DNA of 42,549 bases from Methanobrevibacter thaueri (lineage in GTDB: Archaea; Methanobacteriota; Methanobacteria; Methanobacteriales; Methanobacteriaceae): assembly GCA_015062925.1 (NCBI GenBank), contig SUTL01000009.1, forward strand, positions 1 through 42,549, given 5' to 3'. The notes beneath the pieces were generated by a model. That model was not told the origin of the DNA, did no database searches, and was given only the letters and a program-made list of their open reading frames with translations. Below are positions 24,930 to 34,381 of the stretch, piece by piece (position 1 is the first letter of the stretch; every line of letters begins with the position of its first letter). A program made the position numbers and the translations under genes.

Positions 24930-26620
24930 AATTTGAAATTAAGGAAATCGCCAAGATCCTGTGAAGCATATTTTTTAAATGAAGAAGTATTAGTATCATT
25001 AAATACTATTTTAACCTTATCCTTACCATATTTAAATTTAACATTATCTAAATTATGGATTGAAGTAATATAATCACCATTAACTCTTATATCATAAACT
25101 GAATTGTTTTTAAATATTCCTGATGCAGAAGAAACAGAAACCCCATTAACAAAGACTTCGAAATTAGTAGCATCTCTTTCTTTTTCAGAAACAACATATT
25201 TCTCTTTAAATGAAACATTCTCACTAGCATGTTTATGTGTAATAATTGAACCTGCAAATATTTCAATCAAACGGGAATTCTGAATAACATCTCCAGTATC
25301 AACACCAAATTCTTCTTTAACCTGCAATGGTAATCTTAAAATATCAGGTTCACCAGGTCTTGTTTCATTAATAATATATAAATTATCATCAATAATTATC
25401 GTATCCTTAACACCAACACCTAATGACATCATTGCATCAGAAGGCATACGTATTATATTTGATTCATTTTCAATAGCAACATCAACAGTGTAAGGACCTC
25501 TAACTGAAATTGAATTATCTCTTTGAGAATCATCAGCATAAATAATTAAATTACGGGAATTAGGTTCAATTGATAAAACACCATGTTCAAAATGTGCAGC
25601 ACCAATAAATGTTGAAATCATTAAAAGCAATATAATAATGGAAATAATCATTGGAAAATGGATTTTAACAAAGGATTTTATTAAATTACCACGGGGTATT
25701 TTTTTAAACATTACAATAGATTTCACAATAACTTTAATAATATAATAAAAAGCCATTATAATACCAATGATTGAAATCATTATAGCTAAAAACAATGGGA
25801 TAAATTTAACGAAAAATATTGTGAATAAACCTAAAATAACCATAAGTAATCCTACAATTGACATACGAATATAATAACCAATATCATCAATCATAATAAC
25901 CCGACCGTACTTATTAGCACGACCAATAATAGTTCTTACAACCTCATTCGCCATTAAATTTAAATCTGAAAGAGGAGACATATCATGTTCAATTGCACCA
26001 ATATCAACCTCGGTAATTGAAATTCCAAGCACATCAGCATCAATAACAATACCTACATCCACACCATAATCTTTTTCAAAATTAATTTTTTTCAATACTT
26101 CCTTACGTGCTGCAAACTGACCGCTTAATGGTTGTTCAAAAGGAATTTCCGGGAAGAAAAAATTCAAAAGCGGTTTAGCTGTTAGTTCAGTTACACGTCC
26201 ACTAGCACGTGAAAATTTAGTTTTAGTAATATCAGTTTTACCGTCAAGTATCGGTTTAATCATTTTTTCAACTTTTTTAGAAGTTAAATTATAAATATCC
26301 GCATCAATAAATGCAATAATATCACATTCAGCTTCTTTATAACCAGTATATAAAGCTTCACCTTTACCTTTATTAGTTTCATGATTAATAACATGTGCTC
26401 CGGCATTAATAGCTTCCTGTTCTGTATTATCCGAAGATCCATCATTAACCACGATGATTTCATCTACAAAAGAAACCTCATTAACTACTTTAACAACAGT
26501 AGCTACTGTAGATTCCTCATTAAAAGCCGGTATAATCACTGAAACCTTCATATATTTTCTAGGTTTTTGTGTTTTAATCCCAGTAAGTAAAAATATAAAT
26601 ATTACTAAAAACCAATACAA
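24926..26620 (-). CDS. Membrane-bound glycosyltransferase family 2 with a large exported C-terminal domain
   Basis: A GT-A domain spans about 24-235: VSVIIPAFNEESTV, VVNDGSSDNTEQEA, NKGKGEAL and the metal site FIDADIYN. It is in the polyisoprenyl-phosphate/glucosyl-3-phosphoglycerate synthase-like branch. Membrane helices lie at about 2-17, 250-272, 274-300 and 320-343. The last 220 residues (344-564) should be outside the cell; they include two segments with an AbrB-like IIRMPSDAMMSLGVGVKDTI and DILRLPLQVKEEFGVDTGD look. That resemblance is weak. The start is the TTG at 26620, because AGGTGA lies seven bases before it and it adds the first helix; the ATG at 26551 has no ribosome site. Substrate unknown. 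Confidence 0.72.
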   Translation of the reverse strand: MYWFLVIFIFLLTGIKTQKPRKYMKVSVIIPAFNEESTVATVVKVVNEVSFVDEIIVVNDGSSDNTEQEAINAGAHVINHETNKGKGEALYTGYKEAECDIIAFIDADIYNLTSKKVEKMIKPILDGKTDITKTKFSRASGRVTELTAKPLLNFFFPEIPFEQPLSGQFAARKEVLKKINFEKDYGVDVGIVIDADVLGISITEVDIGAIEHDMSPLSDLNLMANEVVRTIIGRANKYGRVIMIDDIGYYIRMSIVGLLMVILGLFTIFFVKFIPLFLAIMISIIGIIMAFYYIIKVIVKSIVMFKKIPRGNLIKSFVKIHFPMIISIIILLLMISTFIGAAHFEHGVLSIEPNSRNLIIYADDSQRDNSISVRGPYTVDVAIENESNIIRMPSDAMMSLGVGVKDTIIIDDNLYIINETRPGEPDILRLPLQVKEEFGVDTGDVIQNSRLIEIFAGSIITHKHASENVSFKEKYVVSEKERDATNFEVFVNGVSVSSASGIFKNNSVYDIRVNGDYITSIHNLDNVKFKYGKDKVKIVFNDTNTSSFKKYASQDLGDFLNFKL

Positions 26621-26728
26621 TCTAAATTCACCTAATATTAAAAGTTATTACATTTATAGATATATGTATCAATACAATATAAAATTTGTTAAAAATATTT
26701 TAATCAGTAAATACAAAGTGAAAATAAT

Positions 26729-28876
26729 ATGATTGAAAAAACACTGCAAAAAGAATTAAACATAGATAATTGGCAAGTTAAAAAAGTAATTAAACTCCTA
26801 GATAATGGTAATACAATACCATTCATTGCAAGATATAGAAAAGATATTACAGGTTCATTAAACGATGAAACATTAAGAAAATTCAATGAAAGACTTAAAT
26901 ACTTAAGAAATCTTGAAGATAGAAAAGAAAAAATAATAAAAAGAATAAATGAACTTGGAAAACTAAATGAAAACCTCGAAAAACAAATTAAAAACACAGA
27001 AACATTAGTTGAACTTGAGGACATATACCGCCCGTATAAAAGTAAAAAACAAACAAGAGCAACAAAAGCCCGTGAAAATGGATTAGAGGGTCTTGCAAAA
27101 ATTATTTTAAAACAACAAGTCAAAGAAAATGTTGAAAAAATAGCAGAAAAATATATTACAGAAACCGTGAAAAACCCACAAGACGCAATATCTGGAGCAA
27201 AAGATATAATAGCAGAAATAATATCAGACAACTCCACATTCAGAAAAAAAATAAGGAAAAACACATTCTATACTGGGAAAATAGAAACAAAAGCAAAAGA
27301 CAAAAGCCTCACAAGTGAATATGAACTCTACTATGAATATTGTGAAAATATTAAAAAAATACCCGCACACAGGATTTTAGCAATAAACCGAGCAGAAAAA
27401 GAAAAAATAATTAAAGTAAAAATCACATGCGACACTGATGATAATATAAGATATTTAAATAGACATATATTAAAAAACATTTCAAATATTCCAGAAAAAA
27501 TAAAATATAATAAATATACAACACCAATTATTAAAGAAGCAGTTAATGATGCTTATAAAAGATTAATATTCCCTGCTATTGAACGTGAAATTAGAAATTA
27601 TTTAACACAAAAAGCAGAGGAAAAATCAATTAAAGTATTTGCTAAAAACTTAAATCAATTACTAATGGAAAGTCCACTAGTTGGAAAAACAATTCTAGGA
27701 TGGGATCCTGCATTTAAAACCGGTTGTAAACTAGCAATTATTGATAAAACAGGTAAAGTTCTAGACACTGCATTAATCTATCCAACTGCACCACAAAACA
27801 AAGTAAGAGAATCCATTAAAACCGTACGTCAATTAATAGATAAATATGATATTAATGTTATAGCAATTGGAAATGGAACCGCCTCAAGAGAATCAGAGGA
27901 AATAGTAGTGGAAATAATTAAAAATACAAATGTTGAATATATAATAGTTAATGAAGCAGGCGCATCAGTTTACTCAGCATCAAAAATAGCTGATGAAGAA
28001 TTTCCAGAATTCAATGAAGGTGAAAGAAGTGCAGTTTCAATTGCAAGACGTCTTCAAGACCCATTGGCAGAACTTGTTAAAATTGATCCTAAATCAATTG
28101 GTGTTGGACAATACCAGCATGATATGAATCAGAAACATTTAACTGAATCATTAAGCGGAGTTGTTGAAAAAGTAGTTAATGAAGTTGGAGTAGATTTAAA
28201 CACAGCATCAGTAAGTTTACTGAATTATATTTCAGGTATCGGCAATACCACAGCGAAAAATATTATAAAATATCGTGAGGAAAACGGAAGTTTCACCTCA
28301 AGAAAAGAATTGTTAAATGTTAATAAACTTGGTAAAAAAACATTTGAACAATGCGCAGGGTTTGTTAAAATAGATAATCCTGATTATCCTCTTGACAACA
28401 CAACAATTCACCCTGAATCTTATGATGCAACATTTAAATTATTAGATAAATTAAATTACTCTGTTAATGATATTGGTAAAAAATCATTGAAATTCAATAA
28501 TATTAATTTGAAAGAAATTTCTAATGAGTTAAATATTGGTGTTGAAACATTAAAAGACATTATACATGAACTTAAAAAACCTAATCGTGATCCTAGAGAA
28601 AATATGCCAAAACCAATTTTGAGGAAAAATATTCTATCAATAGAAGACTTGGATGAGGGTATGATATTGAAAGGAACTGTTAGAAATATAGTTGATTTCG
28701 GTGCATTTGTAGATATTGGAGTTCATCAGGATGGGTTAGTTCATATTTCACAGCTGATTGCTGATAAATATGTTAAACATCCTCTTGATATTGTTAGTGT
28801 TGGGGATATTGTGGATGTTAAAGTATTGGATGTTGATGTTAAAAGAAATAGAATTACATTATCTATGATAATTTAA
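26729..28876 (+). CDS. tex: Tex-like RNA-binding transcription accessory protein
   Basis: Tex proteins bind nucleic acid and assist transcription or RNA turnover; they are common in bacteria and sporadic in archaea. The 715 residues carry the Tex N-terminal helical region (IPFIARYRKDITGSLND, ELEDIYRPYKSKKQTRA), a YqgF-type RNase H-like domain near 325-420 (ILGWDPAFKTGCKLAIID), helix-hairpin-helix motifs at about 490-560 and a C-terminal S1 domain at about 645-715 (VRNIVDFGAFVDIGVHQDGL). All domains appear intact and the length is normal. AAGTGAAAATAATATG gives the start. It is divergent from the membrane glycosyltransferase. Confidence 0.93.
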   Translation: MIEKTLQKELNIDNWQVKKVIKLLDNGNTIPFIARYRKDITGSLNDETLRKFNERLKYLRNLEDRKEKIIKRINELGKLNENLEKQIKNTETLVELEDIYRPYKSKKQTRATKARENGLEGLAKIILKQQVKENVEKIAEKYITETVKNPQDAISGAKDIIAEIISDNSTFRKKIRKNTFYTGKIETKAKDKSLTSEYELYYEYCENIKKIPAHRILAINRAEKEKIIKVKITCDTDDNIRYLNRHILKNISNIPEKIKYNKYTTPIIKEAVNDAYKRLIFPAIEREIRNYLTQKAEEKSIKVFAKNLNQLLMESPLVGKTILGWDPAFKTGCKLAIIDKTGKVLDTALIYPTAPQNKVRESIKTVRQLIDKYDINVIAIGNGTASRESEEIVVEIIKNTNVEYIIVNEAGASVYSASKIADEEFPEFNEGERSAVSIARRLQDPLAELVKIDPKSIGVGQYQHDMNQKHLTESLSGVVEKVVNEVGVDLNTASVSLLNYISGIGNTTAKNIIKYREENGSFTSRKELLNVNKLGKKTFEQCAGFVKIDNPDYPLDNTTIHPESYDATFKLLDKLNYSVNDIGKKSLKFNNINLKEISNELNIGVETLKDIIHELKKPNRDPRENMPKPILRKNILSIEDLDEGMILKGTVRNIVDFGAFVDIGVHQDGLVHISQLIADKYVKHPLDIVSVGDIVDVKVLDVDVKRNRITLSMII

Positions 28877-28899
28877 AAAATATATTATTTTTCATAGAT
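28861..28899. terminator. Bidirectional hairpin terminator overlapping two stop codons
   Basis: Arms ATCTATGA (28861-28868) and TCATAGAT (28892-28899) enclose AT-rich sequence between the converging tex and HEAT-repeat genes. T runs follow on each strand. Each arm lies inside a coding end, so the stem is partly formed by codons. Confidence 0.55.
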
Positions 28900-29512
28900 T
28901 TTTTTTAGTAATGCGAATTGCACCTGCACTATGAATACGAACAATAGGGTTTTCATCATTTTCAGCAATTACCTCTAATTTTTCAAGGTAAGGTTCTACA
29001 TATTCAGGTTTTCTTTTCCCAATCACTCTAAACATTTCAGGTGCTTCTATTCTAACTTTATCTCCGGAATCATAAATCATTTCATAGAAAATTTCAAGGT
29101 TTTCACAAAATAATTCAGGAGCTCGTGTAGCTATATTTTCACAGGCCCAGATAAATGCATGTCTAACATTTTCAGATTCATCATTTCTCATTTCCATTAA
29201 TTTATCAATATAAGGAGTTATTAGATTTTCATCTGCTCTACCTATTCTTCCCATTGCATTTAGTGATCTTTCACGTAATTTTGAATCATCATCATCTAAA
29301 TAATTAACAATATCTCTAATATATTCTTCAATTTCTATTGGATATTTCAATCCCATTTCCCCAAGAAGCCATAATGCTTTTGCTTTAACAGTATTGGAAT
29401 AGTTTTGATTTAATTTAATTGCAACATCCTTAATATTTACTTTCCATGATTCTTTATTTCTTGTTATTTCTTTTAATTCATCTAAAATAAGTTTATCATC
29501 ATTATTATCCAT
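28892..29512 (-). CDS. HEAT-repeat protein
   Basis: This 206-residue all-helical protein has four or five HEAT/PBS-lyase-like repeats of about 35 residues, with segments such as AKALWLLGEMGLKYP, RERSLNAMGRIGRADENL, RHAFIWACENIATRAPE and HSAGAIRITKKN. It is likely a protein-binding scaffold in the cytoplasm. The start is the ATG at 29512: the in-frame GTG at 29524 is part of the GGTGA ribosome site. No catalytic motif can be seen, and the partner is unknown. It converges on tex and is divergent from purE across a 150-base gap. Confidence 0.78.
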   Translation of the reverse strand: MDNNDDKLILDELKEITRNKESWKVNIKDVAIKLNQNYSNTVKAKALWLLGEMGLKYPIEIEEYIRDIVNYLDDDDSKLRERSLNAMGRIGRADENLITPYIDKLMEMRNDESENVRHAFIWACENIATRAPELFCENLEIFYEMIYDSGDKVRIEAPEMFRVIGKRKPEYVEPYLEKLEVIAENDENPIVRIHSAGAIRITKKNL

Positions 29513-29662
29513 TTTATTCACCAAGTTTTATTTTTCATTGATTTGTAAAAATCAAGTATTTCTTACATTATTATTGATACCGTTTAATTTATATTTTAAT
29601 AGATTTTATTAATAACTTCTAATAAAAATATTGAATATTTATATTTATGAAGGGGGATATGT

Positions 29663-30685
29663 ATGACACCAAAAATAATGATTATTCTTGGAAGTGGATC
29701 TGATATTGCTATTGCAGAAAAAGCAATGGATATTTTAGATAAATTAGAAATACCCTATAGCTTAAAAATAGCATCCGCTCATAGAACACCGAATTTAGTT
29801 CGTGATATTGTTAGAAAAGGTACTGAAGCAGGAATTGAAGTTTTTATTGGAATTGCAGGACTAGCAGCTCATTTACCAGGTTCCATTGCAGCATATACGC
29901 CAAGACCCGTTATTGGTGTTCCAGTTGATGTGAAAACTAATGGTATAGATGCATTAGAATCAATAGTTCAAATGCCCTATCCCTCACCAATCGCAACTGT
30001 TGGAATTGACAGAGGAGATAATGCTGCAATACTTGCAGCTCAATTTATCGGTTTACATGATAATGAAATACATCAAAAAGTCATTAAATTAAGAAAAGAA
30101 TATGCAAATAAAGTATTTAAAAGCAATGAAGATATTATTCAAAACATAAACAGACCATACATTAATAATGACTTTTTAAGAATAAAAGATCTTGAAATAA
30201 ACAAAGCAGAAATTGATGAAACAGAAATAAATTGTAAAAACGAAGATGCTGATGTAGCAATTATTGTTGGACGACAAACTGATGTAGTAACAGCGAAAAA
30301 AATAACTAATATTTTAGAACGTCTTAAAATATCCTATGATATGAAAGTGGTTTGTCCAATCAGATCCAATAAGAAATTCATTAATTATGTTAAATGCATG
30401 AAAAATGCTAAAATCTTTATAGGAGTTAGTTCCAATTCTTCACAAGTCACAGGAGGAATTGTAGGTTTAACCGCAAGACCTGTAATAGGAGTTCCATGTA
30501 CTAATGAAAATGGTGATGATTACATGCTCACCACAGTTAATATGCCACCAGGAGTTCCTGTTGCAACAGTAGGTATAAATAATGGTAAAAATGCTGCAGT
30601 ACTTGCTGGGGAAATCTTTTCTATTGATAATCCTGAAATTGTACAAGTTCTTGAAAAATTAAAAGATAAAAAAATTAATTTATAG
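29663..30685 (+). CDS. purE: Duplicated PurE (AIR carboxylase / N5-CAIR mutase)
   Basis: PurE carboxylates aminoimidazole ribonucleotide in purine synthesis. The 340-residue protein has two PurE domains in tandem. Domain 1 (1 to about 145) is complete: ILGSGSD, the SAHRTP catalytic His motif, GIAGLAAHLPG and PRPVIGVPV. Domain 2 (about 185-335) has lost key residues: GSGSD becomes GRQTD and SAHRTP becomes CPIRSN, while ARPVIGVPC and PVATVGINNGKNAA remain. The second half is therefore probably structural or regulatory. Double PurE proteins are known in some Methanobacteriales. A strong AAGGGGG precedes the ATG. It appears to be co-transcribed with the UbiD-family gene. Confidence 0.93.
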   Translation: MTPKIMIILGSGSDIAIAEKAMDILDKLEIPYSLKIASAHRTPNLVRDIVRKGTEAGIEVFIGIAGLAAHLPGSIAAYTPRPVIGVPVDVKTNGIDALESIVQMPYPSPIATVGIDRGDNAAILAAQFIGLHDNEIHQKVIKLRKEYANKVFKSNEDIIQNINRPYINNDFLRIKDLEINKAEIDETEINCKNEDADVAIIVGRQTDVVTAKKITNILERLKISYDMKVVCPIRSNKKFINYVKCMKNAKIFIGVSSNSSQVTGGIVGLTARPVIGVPCTNENGDDYMLTTVNMPPGVPVATVGINNGKNAAVLAGEIFSIDNPEIVQVLEKLKDKKINL

Positions 30686-30694
30686 TGATTGAAA

Positions 30695-31951
30695 ATGAAA
30701 ATAACAGATGAAAATATTATAGAAATAACAGACGAACTATCAACTGAATATGAAATATCAAAATGCTTAAGAGATTATCCTAAAGACACAACAATAATTA
30801 AAAATCCAAAAGGATATGATATGCCGGTTGTTTCAGGAATTTGTAACACAAGAGCAAAAATTGCCAAATCAATTAATTGTGAAGTTTCACAAATCACTCA
30901 AAAAATTATTGATGCAATGGAAAACCCTGTTAAAGTGGATAAATTCACAGATTTCTCTGATTATAATTCATTAGATGTTGATTTAAGTAAAATTCCAATT
31001 TTAACACATTATAAACGTGATGGTGGAGCATATCTTACTGCAGGTGTTGTTTTTGCACGTGACCCAGTAACTGGTGTTCAGAATGCTTCTATTCATCGTA
31101 TGATGGTACTTGACAATGAAAGATTAGTTATTAGAATTGTGCCTAGAAACCTTTATACTTATTTCCAGAATGCACAGAATATTGGTGAGGATTTGGATAT
31201 TGCAATTGCTATTGGAATGGATCCTGCAATATTACTTGCAAGTACTACTTCAATACCAATTGATTATAATGAAATGGAAGTTGCTAATGCTTTTAAGGAT
31301 GGTGAGCTTGAATTAATAAAATGTGGTGATTTGGAAGTTCCACAGACAGATATTATTCTTGAAGGTAAAATTTCTGTAAGTGAAACTGTTGCTGAAGGAC
31401 CATTTGTTGATTTAACTGATACTTATGATATTATTCGTGACCAACCAATTATTAATTTAACTAAAATGCATATTAAAAAGGATAATCCTTGTTATCATGC
31501 TATTGTTCCAGCAGGATTTGAACATAAGTTATTACAAGGACTTCCTCAAGAGCCTAGAATATTTAAAGCTGTTAAAAACGCAGTTCCTACTGTTGAAAAT
31601 GTTGTTTTAACTGAAGGGGGTTGTTGCTGGTTGCATGCTGTTATATCTATTAATAAACAAACGGAAGGTGATGGTAAAAATGCTATTATGGCTGCATTAT
31701 CTGCTCATCCATCACTTAAACATTGTACTGTTGTAGATACAGATGTTGATGTGTTTAATGCTGAAGATGTTGAGTATGCAATAGCTACACGTGTGAAAGG
31801 TGATCGTGATATTATGATTGTTCCTAATGTTCGTGGTTCTTCTTTGGATCCTGTAGCTGAAAGTGATGGTACAACTACTAAAATTGGAGTTGATGCAACT
31901 AAATCACTTAAAACATTAGAAAAATTCGAGAGAGTTAGTTTTGGTGAGTAA
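30695..31951 (+). CDS. UbiD-family decarboxylase (anhydromevalonate phosphate decarboxylase candidate)
   Basis: UbiD enzymes are prenyl-FMN-dependent decarboxylases. Visible family blocks include the N-terminal [37 protein letters not shown], the [10 protein letters not shown] loop for the prenyl-FMN site, EGPFVDLTD with the catalytic acid region, and [17 protein letters not shown] near the C-terminus. In archaea a UbiD homolog makes isopentenyl phosphate from trans-anhydromevalonate phosphate, so an isoprenoid-lipid role is likely; that is inference from known biology, not from this sequence. The start is the ATG at 30695 with GTGAT upstream. The gene ends in a perfect hairpin terminator. 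Confidence 0.82.
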   Translation: MKITDENIIEITDELSTEYEISKCLRDYPKDTTIIKNPKGYDMPVVSGICNTRAKIAKSINCEVSQITQKIIDAMENPVKVDKFTDFSDYNSLDVDLSKIPILTHYKRDGGAYLTAGVVFARDPVTGVQNASIHRMMVLDNERLVIRIVPRNLYTYFQNAQNIGEDLDIAIAIGMDPAILLASTTSIPIDYNEMEVANAFKDGELELIKCGDLEVPQTDIILEGKISVSETVAEGPFVDLTDTYDIIRDQPIINLTKMHIKKDNPCYHAIVPAGFEHKLLQGLPQEPRIFKAVKNAVPTVENVVLTEGGCCWLHAVISINKQTEGDGKNAIMAALSAHPSLKHCTVVDTDVDVFNAEDVEYAIATRVKGDRDIMIVPNVRGSSLDPVAESDGTTTKIGVDATKSLKTLEKFERVSFGE

Positions 31952-31963
31952 AACTAACTTTTT
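31933..31963 (+). terminator. Intrinsic-type hairpin terminator after the UbiD gene
   Basis: Perfect ten-base arms AGTTAGTTTT (31933-31942) and AAAACTAACT (31950-31959) flank a seven-base loop and are followed by a T run. The left arm and loop are the last codons of the UbiD gene. This is among the best terminator candidates in the window. Confidence 0.65.
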
Positions 31964-31974
31964 ACCTAATTTTT

Positions 31975-32847
31975 TTAAATATTTCCCAGATATACATTTT
32001 TTATACCTTTATCAGATGCAATTTCCTTGGCTTTGAATAAAATTTCAGGTTTTGTTGGTGAAATATTGTTCATTTTATAATATGGAAATGCTCTTGAGAA
32101 ATGTAGTGGTACGTTTGAATCTAATTCATCGATTATAAAATCACATAGTTGTGTGATTTCATCAATTGAATCATTATAGTTATTGATAATTAAATTTGTT
32201 ATTTCTAAATGTTTATTGTTTTCATATACTGTTTTTATATTATCTAAAATAATATCTAATTCTGCTCCGCAGATTTTTTTATAGAAATCTTTTGACATGC
32301 TTTTCAGGTCTATGTTGAATGCATCTGTGAAACTTAAAATTTCGGTTAATGATTTTTGTGAAAAGTATCCGTTGGTTACATAGATTATTTTCAGGTTTTT
32401 GTTTTTTGCTAAAAGAGAAGTTTTCTTGGAGAAGGGTAAGTGTATCGTAGGTTCATTATAGGTCCAAGCAATTGACTTACAATTATATTTAAGTGCATTT
32501 TCCACAATCGTTTCTGGTGTTATTTTAATACCTCTTGAATAATCATGATATTCATGGGATATCATATAGTTCTGGCAATGCAAACATGACATATTACACC
32601 CAAAACCACCAATTGAATATGTTAAACTACCAGGTAAAAAATGATTTAAAGGCTTTTTTTCAATAGGATCAGGACTTAAAGAAGAAACAATTCCATAAGA
32701 AACATCAAACAACTCACCATTAACATTTTTATGCTGCCTACACACACCAAAACTACCATCAGCAATTTTACAATAATTAGCACAAATCTCACAACGAACT
32801 TTTTGAGTTTTAGAACTTTTCTTATACCAATCATTACCAACTAACAT
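31975..32847 (-). CDS. amrS: AmrS-like radical SAM protein, short C-terminus
   Basis: This is the radical SAM member of the AmmeMemoRadiSam system, whose reaction is unknown. The N-terminus has a CEICANYCKIADGSFGVC cysteine cluster; the radical SAM motif CNMSCLHC (Cx3Cx2C) lies near residue 84, after the GSLTYSIGGFGCN block. VTNGYFS and NIDLKSMSKDFYKKICGA are typical. At 290 residues it ends VYLGNI, where most relatives continue for about 40 residues with a further Cys pair. The downstream sequence in all three frames has no such Cys, so this is a true short form, not a frameshift. It overlaps thiL by seven bases. Confidence 0.82.
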   Translation of the reverse strand: MLVGNDWYKKSSKTQKVRCEICANYCKIADGSFGVCRQHKNVNGELFDVSYGIVSSLSPDPIEKKPLNHFLPGSLTYSIGGFGCNMSCLHCQNYMISHEYHDYSRGIKITPETIVENALKYNCKSIAWTYNEPTIHLPFSKKTSLLAKNKNLKIIYVTNGYFSQKSLTEILSFTDAFNIDLKSMSKDFYKKICGAELDIILDNIKTVYENNKHLEITNLIINNYNDSIDEITQLCDFIIDELDSNVPLHFSRAFPYYKMNNISPTKPEILFKAKEIASDKGIKNVYLGNI

Positions 32848-33755
32848 AAATGCTCATAACCTTTATTTTTTATTCCAACAACATTACCATCATCTAACAC
32901 CAATTCAACAACATCAGAATCAGTAACCTCACCAATAACATTAAAATCAATAGTTAAATCATCAATATCATCTTTTGATATTGTAAATAATAATTCAAAA
33001 TCCTCACCAACATGAAATATTAAATCCAAATAATCAAGATTAAAATCACGAGATAACTTTTTAAAATCATCGGAAATATTTAACTTATCCTCATAAATAA
33101 TAAACCCAAAACCATCTTTTTTAATCTCATATAATTCACTTGCAAGACCATCAGTAATATCAGTGGCAGAAGTAGCATAATTTTTTAAAATTAACCCTTC
33201 CTTAATTCTAGCACGTGGTTTTAAAACCTTATTAGTGTAAATATTATCATCAGTTAAATTAAAACCCAATGCTGCAAGGCCAATATCACCAGTGACAGCT
33301 ATTAAATCACCCAGATTATATGTGTTTTTCATCAATGGATTATCACAAAGACCTAAAGCAGTTCCTGAAATAATTATTTCAGACGCTTCATTAGTATCCC
33401 CCCCAATTAATGGAATTTCATAATAATCACAGGCATTAATAACACCATCAATTAATTGTTTAAACGAATCCAGGTTTAAATCTTTAGGAAATGCAATTGC
33501 AAGTAGAAAACCTAAGGGTTTAGCTCCCATTGCAGCAAGGTCACTTACATTAACAGTAACTGCTTTAAAACCCATATCAAAATAAGACATGTTTTCTGGA
33601 AAATGTTTTGACTGAATCAACATATCACAGGTTGATATTAAATTTGAAAAATTAAATGGAGTAACTGCAGTATCATCAGGTGTTATATTTTTTGAATTGG
33701 AAATAATATATTTTATTAATTCTTTTTCTCCAATATCAGATACTTTAAAGCTCAT
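32841..33755 (-). CDS. thiL: Thiamine-monophosphate kinase
   Basis: ThiL phosphorylates thiamine monophosphate to the coenzyme thiamine diphosphate. The 304-residue protein has the expected N-terminal GEKELI, DDTAV metal motif, ISTCDMLIQSKHF, FKAVTVNVSDLAAMGAKP (nucleotide and metal site) and PLIGGDTNEA. ATDITDGLASELYEI and the FHVGEDFELLFT motif are conserved. No clear ribosome site precedes the ATG at 33755, and the gap upstream is T-rich on the minus strand, so the transcript could be leaderless. Its last codons overlap amrS. Confidence 0.93.
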   Translation of the reverse strand: MSFKVSDIGEKELIKYIISNSKNITPDDTAVTPFNFSNLISTCDMLIQSKHFPENMSYFDMGFKAVTVNVSDLAAMGAKPLGFLLAIAFPKDLNLDSFKQLIDGVINACDYYEIPLIGGDTNEASEIIISGTALGLCDNPLMKNTYNLGDLIAVTGDIGLAALGFNLTDDNIYTNKVLKPRARIKEGLILKNYATSATDITDGLASELYEIKKDGFGFIIYEDKLNISDDFKKLSRDFNLDYLDLIFHVGEDFELLFTISKDDIDDLTIDFNVIGEVTDSDVVELVLDDGNVVGIKNKGYEHLC

Positions 33756-33819
33756 TAATATTTAATATCTTTTTTAAAATTAATAAAATTTTAGTAAAAA
33801 AAAGTAAAAATTTCAGAAA

Positions 33820-34281
33820 TTATAAATGTTCTGAAACTCTGTCTTTAATTATATCATACAATCTTGTATCGATTCCAAGAGGGTCTGTTAATATTATTTC
33901 ACCATCAAAATCGATTTTTTCATCATCATGGTCATGATGGTGATGATGATGTCCATGATTATGATCATGACCATGGTCATGAAGCATTTCAGCGTCAAAA
34001 TCACTTTCTATACCTAGTAATTGAGGAATATCTCTTTTTGTATGAAGACCATGTGCAACAAATACCGGTACAACAATTATTCTTTCCAAATCATTGTTTT
34101 GATTTAATTTCTTAACTGTTTCACTAATTCCCGGTTTTCGAATTTCCATAAATCCATATTCAACATTAGCATCTGGGAATTCTTCAACATACATTTCTTT
34201 ATAAGCTTTAATTACTTCTTCACCATCATCTAATCTAGAACCATGGCTTAAAAGTAAAATTCCAGTTTTTTTATCAGACAT
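33820..34281 (-). CDS. cfbA: Sirohydrochlorin metal chelatase, CbiXS/CfbA type, His-rich
   Basis: CfbA inserts Ni into sirohydrochlorin for coenzyme F430; CbiXS inserts Co for cobalamin. The 153-residue protein has the catalytic-His motifs LLSHGSRLDDGEEVI and VFVAHGLHTKRDIP. Between them and the C-terminus is an insertion with about a dozen His, mixed with Asp (residues about 97-120). Such His-rich loops are typical of small archaeal chelatases and probably bind or deliver the metal. GGATGAT lies upstream of the ATG. A two-domain relative is encoded 100 bases upstream on the same strand, which suggests separate Ni and Co roles, but which is which cannot be read here. Confidence 0.86.
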   Translation of the reverse strand: MSDKKTGILLLSHGSRLDDGEEVIKAYKEMYVEEFPDANVEYGFMEIRKPGISETVKKLNQNNDLERIIVVPVFVAHGLHTKRDIPQLLGIESDFDAEMLHDHGHDHNHGHHHHHHDHDDEKIDFDGEIILTDPLGIDTRLYDIIKDRVSEHL

Positions 34282-34343
34282 ATTTTATCATCCGTTTAAT
34301 CAAATTATAAATTAAATTTAAAGTTAAATATAATGAAGTTATC

Positions 34344-34369
34344 TTGAAAAAAAAATTTTTCAAAAAAAA
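34344..34369 (-). terminator. Hairpin terminator after the double CbiX gene
   Basis: TTGAAAAA and TTTTTCAA flank an AAAA loop, with a run of eight T on the minus strand just before. It lies between the double-domain chelatase gene and the short one. Confidence 0.45.
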
Positions 34370-34381
34370 TTATAATAATTT

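Noticed and set aside
26704-27264. Antisense ORF (186 residues) opposite the start of tex
   Set aside because: It runs across the tex start and promoter and has only the hydrophobic, low-complexity look of a frame shadow in AT-rich DNA.
31960-31980. Frameshift that truncated AmrS
   Set aside because: The downstream sequence in all frames has no Cys-containing continuation.
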